DNA of 64,000 nucleotides from Omphalotus guepiniiformis (taxonomy: Eukaryota; Basidiomycota; Agaricomycetes; Agaricales; Omphalotaceae): positions 1 to 64,000 of the forward strand of contig JAQOOI010000022.1 in assembly GCA_028554645.1 (NCBI GenBank), given 5' to 3'. Position numbers and translations under genes: made by a program. Of this stretch, positions 11,572 through 22,199 are shown one piece after another. Numbering within the stretch: the first letter of the stretch is position 1; each line of letters starts with the position of its first letter. The notes beneath the pieces are model-generated. The model saw only the letters and a program-made list of their open reading frames with translations. It made no database searches and was not told the origin of the DNA.

Positions 11572-13018
11572 ATGCTATTTGCCCTTGAGACCCCTTCTGT
11601 TCAGATTGAGGGCTACCTCAGAGTCAAGGCCTACAGGTACAGGTTTTGATGTGGAGGGTAATGAACAGGACCGGACTGGAGCGGAGAACTTTAGTATAGA
11701 CAGTACGCCCGAGAGTACGGCGGGTAGTACTAGTAGACAGTATTTGTTGAAGTGGCTGAAGAACATTGATCAGTACCAGTGCACGGTTTGTAGAATACCG
11801 GCACAGGAGAATTCAAGCTTCGAGGTGGCTCACATTTTGCTGCCAAGGTCAGCACCGACTCGAGTGGTAAGTTGAGTGTCAACTTGCACTCTTGGTGGCT
11901 CAGGTACTGAAACTTGCTAGGTGGATGTGGTGGGACATGTTTTTGGGGGCACCAACAATCACAATCCATTCGCGTTTGTTTCTCATGTTGTGTTAGTTCA
12001 TTTTCCATGCCCCCTGTGTGATCTCTCTGACTGCTTTTACATAGTGCGAGTGGATATCCACCGGCTCCTGGACCACGGGAAAATAATTTTTTTGCCACCT
12101 GCCAAGCTAATTAGAATGTGCACGTGAGTACCTTCGGATACACAGCAAGGCGGGATCGTGGACGATTTTGAGAAAAGGAAAGTTGGGCCGAGGACTTCTT
12201 GGACCTGGTTTGTGTGTGTGTTTGTTTGTGAAATATGAGAGGCCAATGACATTTTTTGCTAGGCTGAGTCAAGGCAGTTTCCGTATAAGCTGTTGCAGTC
12301 GCCCCATGCGAAAGATTTCAGCTATGACCTGACCTACCGACCTTGAGGACAAGACTGTTACTGTCTTCCAAGAACCGTTTCTTTCAATTTCCGCCCGTTT
12401 GGTCCCACGTCACCCCGTTCGCGGTTTCTTTCTGAACACAATGTGGTCTCTGGAAGGATATACTCAGTCCATGGATGAAACAATATTTCATCGACGAACG
12501 GCACCGGAATTGAATCGCCTGGCGAACTTGATGACAAGGGCATTGTTGGGGAAGAAGGTGGAAGACATTCTTGTCGATGCGGAGGTGCCGGAGGACATTA
12601 GAGATTGGGCGCAGGCGTTTAGAGAGTTTGTTGATTTGTATAGCGGTGCGGAGGAAAGGGTACTCTCAGAACTGGCAAAGGGGGCGAGAAGCACCAGGAG
12701 CGGAGGCAGCCGTGGTTCGAAGGATCCTTCAGGCAGTGGGGCAGAGCCCGATGGGGGTGCTTCTGACTACGAATCTGGAGGTCCAGGTGCTGGAGGTCGA
12801 GGTACTGGAGGTCGAGGTGCTGGAGGGGATCAGGGACCCGGGAACCCCCAACGCCGTCTAGTCGAAAAGGGAAGAACATCACCAAGTATGTGAAACGTGT
12901 GCTCTTACCAACACCCGCCACACAGGTCAAGTTGACCTACTGGCTCCGACATGTCAAGGGTCGTTCTCACCGTTGGAGCACACATGGACATGGACACGAA
13001 GCGAGTTTCTCAATGTGA
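11572..13018 (+). CDS. HNH (HNH_2-type) endonuclease-like protein, possibly frameshifted
   Basis: Exon ending at 11871 encodes a Cys pair and first His motif (CTVCRIPAQ..FEVAHILLPRS). After an intron (GTAAG..TCAG, to about 11904) comes an exon ending SRLFLMLL, then an intron GTTAG..ATAG, then RVDIHRLLDHGKIIFLP up to 12125. AHI-LPRS followed by L-x-VDIHRLLD is the hallmark of fungal HNH_2 domain proteins. The usual Asn before the last His block appears replaced (HSRLFL). Later exons (about 12260-12335 and 12441-12850) encode a helical region, MTRALLGKKVEDILVDAEVP, and a Gly/Arg-rich repeat (GGRGTGGRGAGG). The main frame stops at 12893. A one-base shift near 12843 opens a Lys/His-rich tail ending at 13018. 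The start (ATG 11572) and the middle exons are uncertain. Possible roles are nuclease or mobile-element cargo; function is not shown. Confidence 0.5.
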
Positions 13019-13458
13019 TCCGTATCAGTTGCCCTATCTTTCCCTACTCCATGTCCTTCCTACTTTGATGCTACACTGTGGTGATTTTCAATCTGCAACG
13101 TACACCGATATGTAACTTGCCATTTTTCTCCTCCTCTGTCTTCTTCTGTACTTTGTTAAATTTTTCCAAGCTATATTGAATGCATTGAGACTAGATAGCA
13201 AACAAAAAACAAGTGAATGTGTTGAGGGAAATGAATGAGATACATATTACTGCTCCAGGAAGTATGACTTATGTGTGACACTCTCTAGTATAGGGAATTA
13301 TCTTTGAGAGGATTGCTGAGACTATTACGTAGACGTCTGAGAGTATATAGAACCAGTCCACTTTCCGGTTCTCAAAGGTGGCACAAAAGGTTAAAGGTGG
13401 TATACATGCAAATTGATCGAAAAGTCGATGCTATCTGACACGGGTGCAATTTCCTGTT
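13019..13458. other. No gene seen
   Basis: Probable 3' region of the HNH-like gene followed by unclassified sequence. Confidence 0.4.
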
Positions 13459-13610
13459 TCTGCTCGGACACTGCCCGACACCACCCCATCCTCAAAATAA
13501 AATTCCATAAATTCAGGTTAAGGGTTTTGAATACAATAGATAAAGTCTATGTACTTGCTCAAGGAATTAGTCTCGGGTGGAAGACAGCAAAAATCAATTG
13601 TCGGATCTCA
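13459..13610 (+). repeat. Dispersed repeat, copy 2
   Basis: Partner of 1245-1410. Confidence 0.6.
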
Positions 13611-13865
13611 GATGACCATAGTACTAACACTTGCAAATTAGGACATTTTGCTCTCCGTTTAATTCTACATGACAACTTCATCATTGATTTCGCCATTCAA
13701 GTGAGATGTGTTGCTCGAGTTGCGGAGCCTGACGTTCCCCATCATCGCAAGACACACTAGATATAGTAGCATGTTTACCCCTTCCAAACATTCACATGAA
13801 GCGACTAGTCATGTGGACCTTGTGTGTCTTGTGTGCTACACACACTTGGTGGTTAATAGCAATCA

Positions 13866-14160
13866 AACCGCCAGGTACCGCTCGGTAATGCTCAGGACCG
13901 GACAGCTGCCGCATAGTAACGCCGAGTACCGCTCCGTACCGGTCCCTACTAGCTGGTAGTAGTGCTCAGTACCGCTCAATAATAACCAGTACCACTGAGT
14001 AGGGTAGCACTCAAGCAGGAGCACTCTGTACCGATGTCTTCCACATAGTGGCGCCAGGTACCGCTCCGTACCGGTCTGTACTCCGGTTGGTACCGCTCCG
14101 TACCGCTCCGTACCGTCCAGCAGCACTCAGTTGCACTGAATAAGGATCAGTAGCGCTCGA
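13866..14160 (+). repeat. ctcagtaccgctccgtaccgg-type degenerate tandem repeats
   Basis: Short units of gtaccgctccgtaccggtc recur with variation. Same family as 6240-7340. Confidence 0.7.
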
Positions 14161-14199
14161 GTTGTGCTCGTTACTTCAACAACCTCAACTTGAATCATG

Positions 14200-14500
14200 A
14201 CAAAGGGGTCCCAGGACTTCCGGGGGGGGGGAGGACCTGGTATTACCCTTGCTACCCTAACCCCTACACACGTTTTACCCCCGTATACCCCTAACCCCTG
14301 GGGTTGGCCGTTTCTAGGCCTCGCACACAGAACCCCTGTAACCCCTAACCCCTGGGGTTGTCAACTTCTTTTCTAGGCCTCGACCTCCACCTCGGCTTCC
14401 TTTTCGACTTTGGTCGACGACACTTTGTGATGAATAGCGCAGTTGCTCCGTGTATGTGGCAGAGCTGGCTGCATATCATTCCAGACTGAACCTGCTCTCG
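14200..14500 (+). repeat. C-rich repeats (cccctaacccctggggtt) plus dispersed block
   Basis: The phrase taacccctggggtt occurs twice (about 14293 and 14349). It is followed by a block shared with 8160-8280 and 8700-8830. Confidence 0.6.
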
Positions 14501-15049
14501 CATTGCATTTTGTACAGATGAAGAAAAAGTTGCTCAGCTCTCTTTAGTGGGAGGGTGTTAACCCTCTCCTCTCCACTACTGATCAGAATCCATACCGTCA
14601 TCCATTACTTTGAAAAGTAGGAAATTTCAGGTATAGATAATCCAGGCATCTCAGGGATCATGAACCTACCTCTGGTGATCAGCACCGTTTGGGGCATCTC
14701 TCTCCAGATGAACATTTCAAATAGCACAAAAGATCCTTTTGGCTGGTGATGAAAGAATCATGATTACAAGGGATCTGTGTATTTCTCATGGTGTTTAGTA
14801 GTTCAAAGGTGTTGCCTTAATGCTTGAATAGGTCACTGGATGGTGTAAGAGGCTTTATTGCGGAATATTTCTGCAAATGTTCAGCGTGAGACTCTACCTT
14901 GTGTGGTATATATAGAATTTGAAGGGTGCCAGGATTGATACCTACAAAAGAATCCTCGACTTGGGTGGAATGACATAAGGAGGTGGGAGTATCACACATG
15001 TTTACTGTAGATATTGTGATGCTTGCTCCAACCAGCTAGTTTCAACAGC
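14501..15049. other. No gene seen
   Basis: No coding or structural signal found. Confidence 0.4.
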
Positions 15050-15374
15050 AATTGTTTGGCCTCTTGGAGGCGGTGCGGACCGGAGCGCGGACCTACAGCC
15101 AGCATTCTCAACACTTGGATTCTAAGATCACGCTCCTCTAATTGTTCACATTTGAATGATAGAAAAACAAATGAAAATACGTGTTCTTCTCAATACATCG
15201 TTCAATATGCGGGTTGAACGCTCACAATCTAACATTTGGAGACATTTCAAGCGCTACGGGAATGGTAGGCCCATCATCGCAGGGTAAGTGCAACATACTG
15301 CATTCATCCCCTCACCGTTAAAAACTAATTTTTCATTTAGTCGGGAGTAAAATTCTAGCCAAACGAATTAATGG

Positions 15375-15456
15375 TCACTGCGGGAGTCGAACCCTGCCAC
15401 GAGGTGGTAGCTGCCACGTTTGCATGACATGCGCGCCGATTGCACTACAGTGCCAT
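15375..15456 (-). other. tRNA-like segment 1 (pseudo-tRNA)
   Basis: On the minus strand a B-box GGTTCGACTCC lies at 15393-15383, and an A-box-like TAGTGCAATCGG precedes it. The outer ends (GGCACTG / CAGTGAC) pair at 6 of 7 positions. The anticodon arm and T stem are imperfect and the variable region is long, so this is tRNA-derived rather than a functional gene. Confidence 0.55.
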
Positions 15457-16211
15457 GGTTACTCCTTTCATTTACAGTTATGGAAGGGGCTTGTGGCTCA
15501 AACATCCGAATGACAACACATTGATGCAGTCGAATGGCCGTGGGCTTTCATATGATGTTTACAATCAATACAGTTCGGTGTTCTCATGGACAAGGGCTTG
15601 AAGGCGCTTCAGTTAATGACAGGTTGTTATATACTGGCGTGTGCGGCTGGAGCGTCTGCACATTGCAGGGCTATGTATCTAAGGTAACACACGGCCACCA
15701 TGCGGGAAGCGCGTTACCCCAGACGGAGTGGCCAGCAGCAGAATTGATGTCTGTGTCACAGGCCGCCGGACCTGCTGCGGGCCGGGAGTGCAGTGGCAGG
15801 GTTGGCTGAAGCAGCAGCACAACCATCTACCCTATGCGTTGTATTTGAATTATACCTAACCTCCTAGCCCCAGAGTGGCCAGCGGCAGAATTGATGTCTG
15901 TGTCACAGGCCGCCGGACCTGCTGAGGGCCGGGAGCGCAGTGGCAGGGTTGTCAGTACAAACCACTGCTCTATGTGTCATATTTGAATGAAGCTCTGCTC
16001 ATAACTATTCACATTTGACAAGGGAAAATAGGTGTGTTTCTCTGTATATTTATTGTTCAATATGCGGGTTGAGCGCTCAAAACAAAATATTTTTTGAACA
16101 CGTTTTTGAGCAACCCCTAATCTGCACTTGACCTGATTGTGATGTGATTTCATGCAGCGTTAGAACCTAATTTCGGTCTGGAGTAAAAGATTTAGCCGAA
16201 ACCATTATTGG

Positions 16212-16295
16212 TCACTGCGGGAATCGAACCCGGGCGCTAAACAAACGGCGCCTGTCGTTTGTTGCATGCAGGTGCCCACTGCACTACAGTGCCAT
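16212..16295 (-). other. tRNA-like segment 2 (pseudo-tRNA)
   Basis: B-box GGTTCGATTCC and A-box-like TAGTGCAGTGGG on the minus strand, in the second ~850-bp unit. The middle has diverged from segment 1. Confidence 0.5.
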
Positions 16296-17084
16296 GGTTA
16301 CACCTTTCATTTACGGTTATGGAAGGGGGATTGTGGCTCAAACGTCCTAATGACAACACATTTATGGAGCTGAACGGCCGTGGGCTTCCATATGATGTTT
16401 ACACTCAATACGACAGCTGGATATTCTCGGAGGCAGGTTGGGCTGAGAGCTTCCCGAGTATTGAATAGCTCGGCGCTCGAAAGGGCTTCAGCAGATGTCA
16501 TGTCCCTGTAGAGTGGCCAGCGGCAGCAGAACTGATGTCTGTGTCCTAGGCTGGCGGACCTGCTGTGGGCCGGGAACACAGTACCGTAGAGAGTAGCCAA
16601 AATTGGTGACTGTGTTGACTGCCGCCGGGCCTGATGCGGAGCGGGAGCACAGTGGTGATTTTGTCAATAAAAATGTCTACTCATGCAGATTGCAATGTGG
16701 TATGTAAGGTTGGGCTGTCTGGCGCCTAACCCTGGTAATGCACCGGACCTGGACCGGGGCGGACCTACAGCCATGATTCTCAACACTTGGGTTCTACTAT
16801 CATTTCTGTTCGTGTGCTGCTTGCATATTGTTTTAGAAGGACGTGAATTGCAGAGTAATTGGACTATGCTAAACTCGAGCTCTGCTCGTAATGCAACTTT
16901 GGGAGACATTGCAAACAATGTGTGTACCCACCACTGCTGCACTACAGCACTGCAAGTTACTGTGCCCAAAATGTACGCAGTAGGTACCATGGCAGAGTAA
17001 GTGCAACATGCTGCATCCACCTCTTCACCGTTAAAAATGAATAATTTCGTTGTGGAGTAAAATTTTAGCCACAAGAATCATTGT

Positions 17085-17168
17085 TCACTGCGGGAGTCGA
17101 ACCCGACCACGAGATGGGATCTGCCACATTTCCGTGGCACGCGCACCCACTGCACTACAGTGCGACGA
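17085..17168 (-). other. tRNA-like segment 3 (best preserved)
   Basis: Minus strand: A-box-like TAGTGCAGTGGGTGCGC with a 4-bp D stem (GTGC/GCGC), a TGCCAC/GTGGCA stem where the anticodon arm should be, and B-box GGTTCGACTCC. The anticodon loop is only 6 nt and the acceptor is poor, so activity is unlikely. Confidence 0.5.
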
Positions 17169-17590
17169 CTGCTCTTGCCCGCTGTAGTCACATAAAGGGC
17201 TCGACGGCTCAAGCGATATTGTTTAAACCATTCACATAAATGACAACACATTGATGCAGTCGAACGGACGTGGGCTTTCATATGATGTTTACAATCAATA
17301 CAGTTCTGTATTCTCATGGACAAGGGCTTGAATGCGCTTCAGCTGAAGACAGGTCGTTATACACTGGCGTGTGCGGCTGGAGCGTCCGCATACTGCAGGG
17401 CTATGTTTTCGAGACTGAGAAAGGGTGGCCACCGGACCTGCTGCGGGCCGGGAACACAGTATCTCATAACCCAGCAGGAATAGCGTTGGTGGCTGTGTTG
17501 ACCGCCGCCGGACCTGACGCGGGCCGGGAGCGCAGGGGCGGGGTTGTCAGTACAAACCACTGCTCTATGCAAATTGCAATGTGGTGGGCC

Positions 17591-18550
17591 CTATAAGTTC
17601 CGCTGCACCTGTGGATGCAGCATGCTTGCAATTGTTTAATGAATGAAATAAGAACAGATGTAAATGACCTCAGCGTCTCTTAAATCATAACCAGGCTTGC
17701 GGGACCTGTGAGCAACACCGCCCAGAGTGGGTACCCATGAGAATTGAGCGGGTTGCTTAGTCAGCAGCAGCTGTAGATGGTCAGGTGAGTGCATATATGC
17801 AGGTGTGGTCTACATTTTGGTGATTCAGCTGTTCTATGCGTAGAAGAGTAGACGAAACATACATTTTCACTGAATCTGAAGCACGACAGGACATGCAAGG
17901 CATGTATTCAGTCTCGCCCAGGACGAAAACTGGTAGATGTGGATGGCATTGTTCTGAAAGCGGTGTCGGCGTCATGTGAAGTGCAGTGATGGGTTCCGAG
18001 GACTCTGGAGTGGAATAGAGACGAGCACCCACACCAGGTACGAGCAATGAGCATCTCGCCCAGTAAAGGTGCGAAAGAGGGGTAGAATGGAGCCGGATCT
18101 GGTCGCCCATAGGTAGTAGTTGGTTTGGGCGGAAAGAAAGAGGGGGGCAAGGTGGGAAGGCGAAGCGGAGATGAGAGAGTGGAGGAAACGGCTGGGCTGC
18201 TTAGTAAGCAACTCCCGCTGACCTTTCCGCGCGGGAACACTGAGAACAGAGTTTGCTGTTTTTAAACGTCAGTATGCCTTGCGCTAGGAAATGGACTTGC
18301 CCAAGAGATAGAGTAGTGTGATAGCTATAGAACGCCTGGCGATATAAGGGATTGAGAATTGTTCAGGGTGCGGAGAAGGCCGCAAGAGCGCTTGGGGAAG
18401 TGGGCGGTGCGGACCATGCCTATACCGGTGAGCTCGCCCTAAGGCATATAGTAAGAAAATGATATGCGCAGGTACCTAGATGACTGTAGATCACAATAGA
18501 CCGATATTTGAGGCAAAAGAGCGAGGAGGTGAGGAGAGAAAAATCAAAGA
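17591..18550. other. No supported gene
   Basis: A minus-strand frame between 17781 and 18240 lacks motifs. Nothing else was recognised. Confidence 0.4.
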
Positions 18551-18552
18551 CG

Positions 18553-18576
18553 GGCTCGACCCCGCGGGGTCGAGCC
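18553..18576. repeat. Perfect 24-bp palindrome
   Basis: GGCTCGACCCCG followed by its exact reverse complement. Very GC-rich against its surroundings. Confidence 0.9.
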
Positions 18577-18606
18577 GCGTCAAAGAAAGTCAATTTCCGG
18601 GCGCAT

Positions 18607-18632
18607 CTTTCGCCGCGCAAGCGCGGCGAAAG
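18607..18632. repeat. 12-bp perfect inverted repeat, 2-nt spacer
   Basis: CTTTCGCCGCGC / GCGCGGCGAAAG around AA. An overlapping alternative stem GCGCAAGC / GCTTGCGC (18616-18623 with 18632-18639) is also possible. Confidence 0.9.
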
Positions 18633-18639
18633 CTTGCGC

Positions 18640-18796
18640 TGGTAGATACGACCTCCTGGATGATATCTCCAGCTTTGACCTAGTCGTAAAGATTATTATT
18701 ACGGGCTACAGAAATTTCAAAAGTTTCAGCGCCAGGGAATGGGTGCGGGGAGGCGTGGGAAAGTGCAGGATGGCCATCCTGGAGCGTGATCTAGGA
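18640..18796. other. Short spacer
   Basis: Nothing recognised. Confidence 0.4.
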
Positions 18797-18838
18797 GTAG
18801 GGTTGGGAACCCTACTCACTTTTCCTATATAAACCCCT
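18797..18838 (+). promoter_or_regulatory. Hairpin plus TATATAA module, copy 1
   Basis: GTAGGGTT-GGG-AACCCTAC is followed by ctcacttttcc and TATATAAACCCCT. The stretch 18800-18838 recurs at 27130-27167 almost unchanged. It looks like a core promoter or terminal sequence of a repeated element. Confidence 0.45.
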
Positions 18839-20552
18839 ACAGTGAACAAGTACTGGTAGAATGTGGGGTTGACTCCAGTAACATTCTTGATCTGAGTATA
18901 GCTCCATAGGATTCAGCGGAATTGATGTAGTATTTGGAGGTGTAAGAGGAATTTTTATGAATATGAACAATAAATCTTCGTTGAAGGCGGGTGTCAAAAT
19001 GGAAGCATTATAAGGCTGCCCGGCCAGACTAATACAGTGCAAATTTTTAACTGCTCCCTCGTCAACTGGCGTCCGCCCTTTAGCACAAGAGGAAGAATGA
19101 AATCTCAAGTCAGCTGCCAATAGTAGTTCACAGAGAGGAGGACACTTTGCACGTTTCTCAGGCTGTGAATATTTCGACTGGGCGCTTACTTATCCTCTCA
19201 CGCACATGGACCTCTCCTCCTCTCCTCCTCCTCAAGAACGGACCACCACCCACAACTCCTGGCCCACTTCACCCACCAAGGTATTGACCAAGACGATACC
19301 ACCTCTGGAATCACTGTCTGCCTCGGCCTCCATCTTGAACGATTCACAATGTCTGGTGTGGGACGTATCATCTGATACTAAGAATGGAAGAGGATTTTGA
19401 GAGGTGTTGTGTGTGGGATTAGAGTTGCGTGAGTGTGAAGATTATTCAATAGTACGGTATGTGTTTTATTTGTTTGTTTGTTCGTTCCTGTTTTGTCTCG
19501 TTTGCTCGTTCTGTTCGAGGTTGTAGCTTTGTTTTCTTTCGAGCTTCGGTATCGTTCGTCATATCAAGCCAACTGACCTCCACATTCTTCTCTTCTCCTA
19601 CAGACATGAAGCACGACAAATATCACGATATTCCTCTCTTCAACTTAGGAATTCATACATTCTTCAATTGGGAGGAGCAATGGAGAGGCATTGGATGCGA
19701 GGGAGTACAAGATGGAGTGGCTGCTGCAAGGTATGTGGTTGTCTCTATCCGTTTCTTTCTTTTCCTCTGTCTTTGAACAGGCGCTAGTTCATTCATCCTT
19801 TCTTCCGTGACTCTTGTGTCTGTGTCCTTCCAGCCCACATAACCCTGACGATTCTCAATGCTGATGAGGGCACCAATCCTCGCCTCTGCGGGTTTTTTCT
19901 GGGTGTAAGGAATCTACGGTGAGTTTTCTTTTCTTTTCTGTACTTTGTTATTCAGCATTAAACTCATTCGCTCATAGGCTATCGTGTTGCTCGGGACCGC
20001 AACGCAGATGTGAATGTTTCGTTGTTGCTGGGGAGGGTGAGGTATTGCTTTAAGGGAAGAGGTGGGGTTCGGGTTGGTTGAATGAAAAACGATGTTTAAG
20101 TGGAATTGATGTGAGAGAGAAGGAACAGAACGAGCAAGAGAAGGAGGGCACTCGCACCCGCAGGCCCTTGAGACGCATTCAACTACGCGCCTGAATCCTG
20201 AATAGTGTATCTGATGGTGACTCGGGTGATAAAAGGTTCGGTTGATGTGCTGTTACGCTGGATTCCAGGAAGGAGGGAAGAACAGGTGTCTGGCGTCTTT
20301 TGTTTTTGTTTTTGTTATTAACAATAAGGCTTAGGTCTGTAGACTTATCTCTGAACTTCGACTCCCCAAGCCGCACCTCATCCATCTCTCATTCCTTCAC
20401 CAAACCAACCTGTCCTTTATACTCTGACGACTCATTCATTCCCGCTGCGAACACCACATACAACGGTGTGCTATGGGTGGTTTTGGGTTTCTTACACTAC
20501 AATATAAGGTTAGCAGGTGAGACGGGAAGTGTGGGGATATCGAATGTTTTTT
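18839..20552. other. Possible diverged gene, not resolved
   Basis: Exon-like pieces lie on the plus strand: 19206-19398 (MDLSSSPPPQERTTT start), then about 19603-19730 bounded by ...CTCCTACAG and GTATGTGG, then pieces near 19833-19920 and 19979. One frame of the second piece reads LRNSYILQLGGAMERHWMRE. I could not join them into one frame and name no family. Confidence 0.25.
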
Positions 20553-20699
20553 GTGCAATGTCATTCATGCCGCATGTGGATGATCTACAGGTGGTGAATG
20601 GATAGATGAGACTGAGAAAATAATAAGAGTTGCGCTATAGATAAATGTGAGTGAATAGAACAGGAGAGGAAGTACTAGTGTTGATACTTAAGTGTCAAG

Positions 20700-21110
20700 C
20701 ATGTATAAATACCTTCCAAATGTAGTAGTACCGCAAATTGTGGTAGTTATATAAGCAGTACCAGCATCCCGTTGCGATACAAAGACAAATACATTCCAAA
20801 TGTAGTAGTACCACAAATTGTGGTAGTTATATAAGCAGTACCAGCATCCCGTTGCAATACAAAGACAAACACATTCCAAATGTAGTAGTACCACAAATTG
20901 TGGTAGTTATATAAGCAGTACCAGCATCCCGTTGCGACACAAAGACAAACACATTCCAAATGTAGTAGTACCACAAATTGTGGTAGTTATATAAGCAATA
21001 CCAGCATTCCGTTGCAACACAGAGACAAATACCTTCTAAATGAAGTAGGACTACAAATTGTAGTTGTTGAATAATTAGTATGAGCACTCCATTGTTATGT
21101 GTGTACAAAT
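20700..21110 (+). repeat. ~80-bp tandem array with palindromic core
   Basis: About five units. Most contain the 17-nt odd palindrome taccacaaattgtggta followed by gttatataagcag. Confidence 0.9.
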
Positions 21111-21430
21111 ACCTCCCAAATGAAGCATTTCTCAATGCAGAGATATTTCTTTAATTAAATATGATAGTCTTACATACAGGTACTCAAATAATTAAAACCT
21201 AATATATTTTCTTGCAAGATGTATCAGTACAATAAAGATTTAATACAAATGTACATAGTGGTTTCAGTGTATTCCACTGAAAGGTGTTTAATAGATTGAC
21301 CCTATAGAAGAGATATATGAATAAAGCTTGACAATGTTGCAGTACAGAGGTTTGATCTTTGATACAAGCTGACTCCTAATTGGAGTGTTTTCTTTTATAT
21401 ATCCCTGATCCCTTGACCTATCCTGACCCC

Positions 21431-21468
21431 CTACCCTAACCTAACCTAACCTAACCTAACCTAACCTA
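21431..21468 (+). repeat. cctaa tandem tract (telomere-variant-like)
   Basis: About seven cctaa units. Similar to but not the same as the TTAGGG/CCCTAA telomere repeat. Also present in the second copy at 55331-55356. Confidence 0.85.
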
Positions 21469-21969
21469 TTCCCTTACCCCTAACTAGGGCTTGCTGCGCA
21501 AGCCTACCCAGCACTCAACTTCTAACTAATTTCTAACTGAACCTAATCTTAAGCCGGAAAGCATAAAGTGGCTGTGCCATCACGGTCCCGGATCTATATC
21601 CAGCCGGTTAGCTGGTTGCACTGCTGGCACTGCGCTTGCCTCTCACTTAAGAGAAAGAATGAGTTCTGCAACAACACGCAGTGCAAGCTTGGCCAAGCCC
21701 TTTCTCTGAGGGGTGCATGCAGACCCTATGGGCCCACTATATCATTTTTGGCCACATCTGTGCAGGGGATGGGAGGATGTGGCCTGTGCAATAGAGGAGG
21801 AGGGCTTGCTCAGACCCGCCTGACTATTTGGCCCACATCCTGGGAGGGGATGCACTTGGAGGGATGAGAAATATATCATCCTCAAGAAGACATGCTAGAG
21901 AACATTTCTTGCCAATAGTTTGAGGCGCTTGGAGAAGGTCCTGAGAGGATGTGGATGAAAAGCTGGGAG

Positions 21970-21993
21970 GCGGCCGTTAGGGCTAACGGCCGC
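21970..21993. repeat. Terminal hairpin of the 1.46-kb repeat
   Basis: GCGGCCGTTAG-GG-CTAACGGCCGC, an 11-bp perfect stem. The same hairpin is at 55858-55881. Confidence 0.9.
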
Positions 21994-22010
21994 GGGCATA
22001 ACTGGTAGGG

Positions 22011-22199
22011 CCTTCCGCTGTCCACTGCACTCTGCAAATTGTACTGCAAGGGTTGGAGTTTTATCTGTTTTGTTGTTCCTAACTGTTTTTGTGAATCCGT
22101 CTAAGACATTTCCACAGATCTGTTTTGTATTGGGTTTGTATATTGTCTACATCAGTGTATGTACATAGATGGGAAAATAACAAAAACAAAATACATGCA
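22011..22199. other. Spacer between two repeats
   Basis: No gene seen. Confidence 0.4.

Larger units (their letters stand above)
15050..17590 (+). repeat. Three ~850-bp tandem units with embedded tRNA-like segments
   Basis: Repeated landmarks recur about every 840-870 bp: caatatgcgggttga-cgctca, ttcaccgttaaaa, a GGAxTCGAACC block, cagtgccatggtta, ggcttgtggctcaaac, catatgatgtttac, and one or more copies of a GC-rich block (gccgccggacctgctg, then ggccgggagcg). The third unit is internally rearranged. Confidence 0.8.
20553..22010 (+). repeat. 1.46-kb dispersed repeat, copy 1
   Basis: Collinear with 54435-55898. Order: a unique start (ttgtgcaatgtcattcatg), an ~80-bp tandem array (20700-21110), an AT-rich part, a cctaa tract (21431-21468), the block gggcttgctgcgcaagcctac, a coding-like segment, and a terminal hairpin (21970-21993) followed by gggcataactggtaggg. 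No transposase is visible; it could be a non-autonomous element or solo terminal repeat. Confidence 0.85.

Noticed and set aside
13413..13760. Retroviral-type aspartic protease (DTGA in one frame)
   Set aside because: Only the DTGA tetrapeptide fits. The rest lacks the family pattern, and no reverse transcriptase or LTR is near.
20688..21135. Overlapping minus-strand frames in the 80-bp array
   Set aside because: They arise because the repeat unit lacks stops in one frame; the sequence simply repeats and has no motif.
21431..21468. Telomere
   Set aside because: The unit is cctaa, not ccctaa, the tract is under 40 bp and lies inside a dispersed repeat.
21970..22010. Helitron 3' end (hairpin followed by CTGG and T)
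   Set aside because: Hairpin and CTRR spacing fit, but both copies share tagggg-type sequence beyond CTGG, no TC 5' end is seen and no Rep/helicase is linked.
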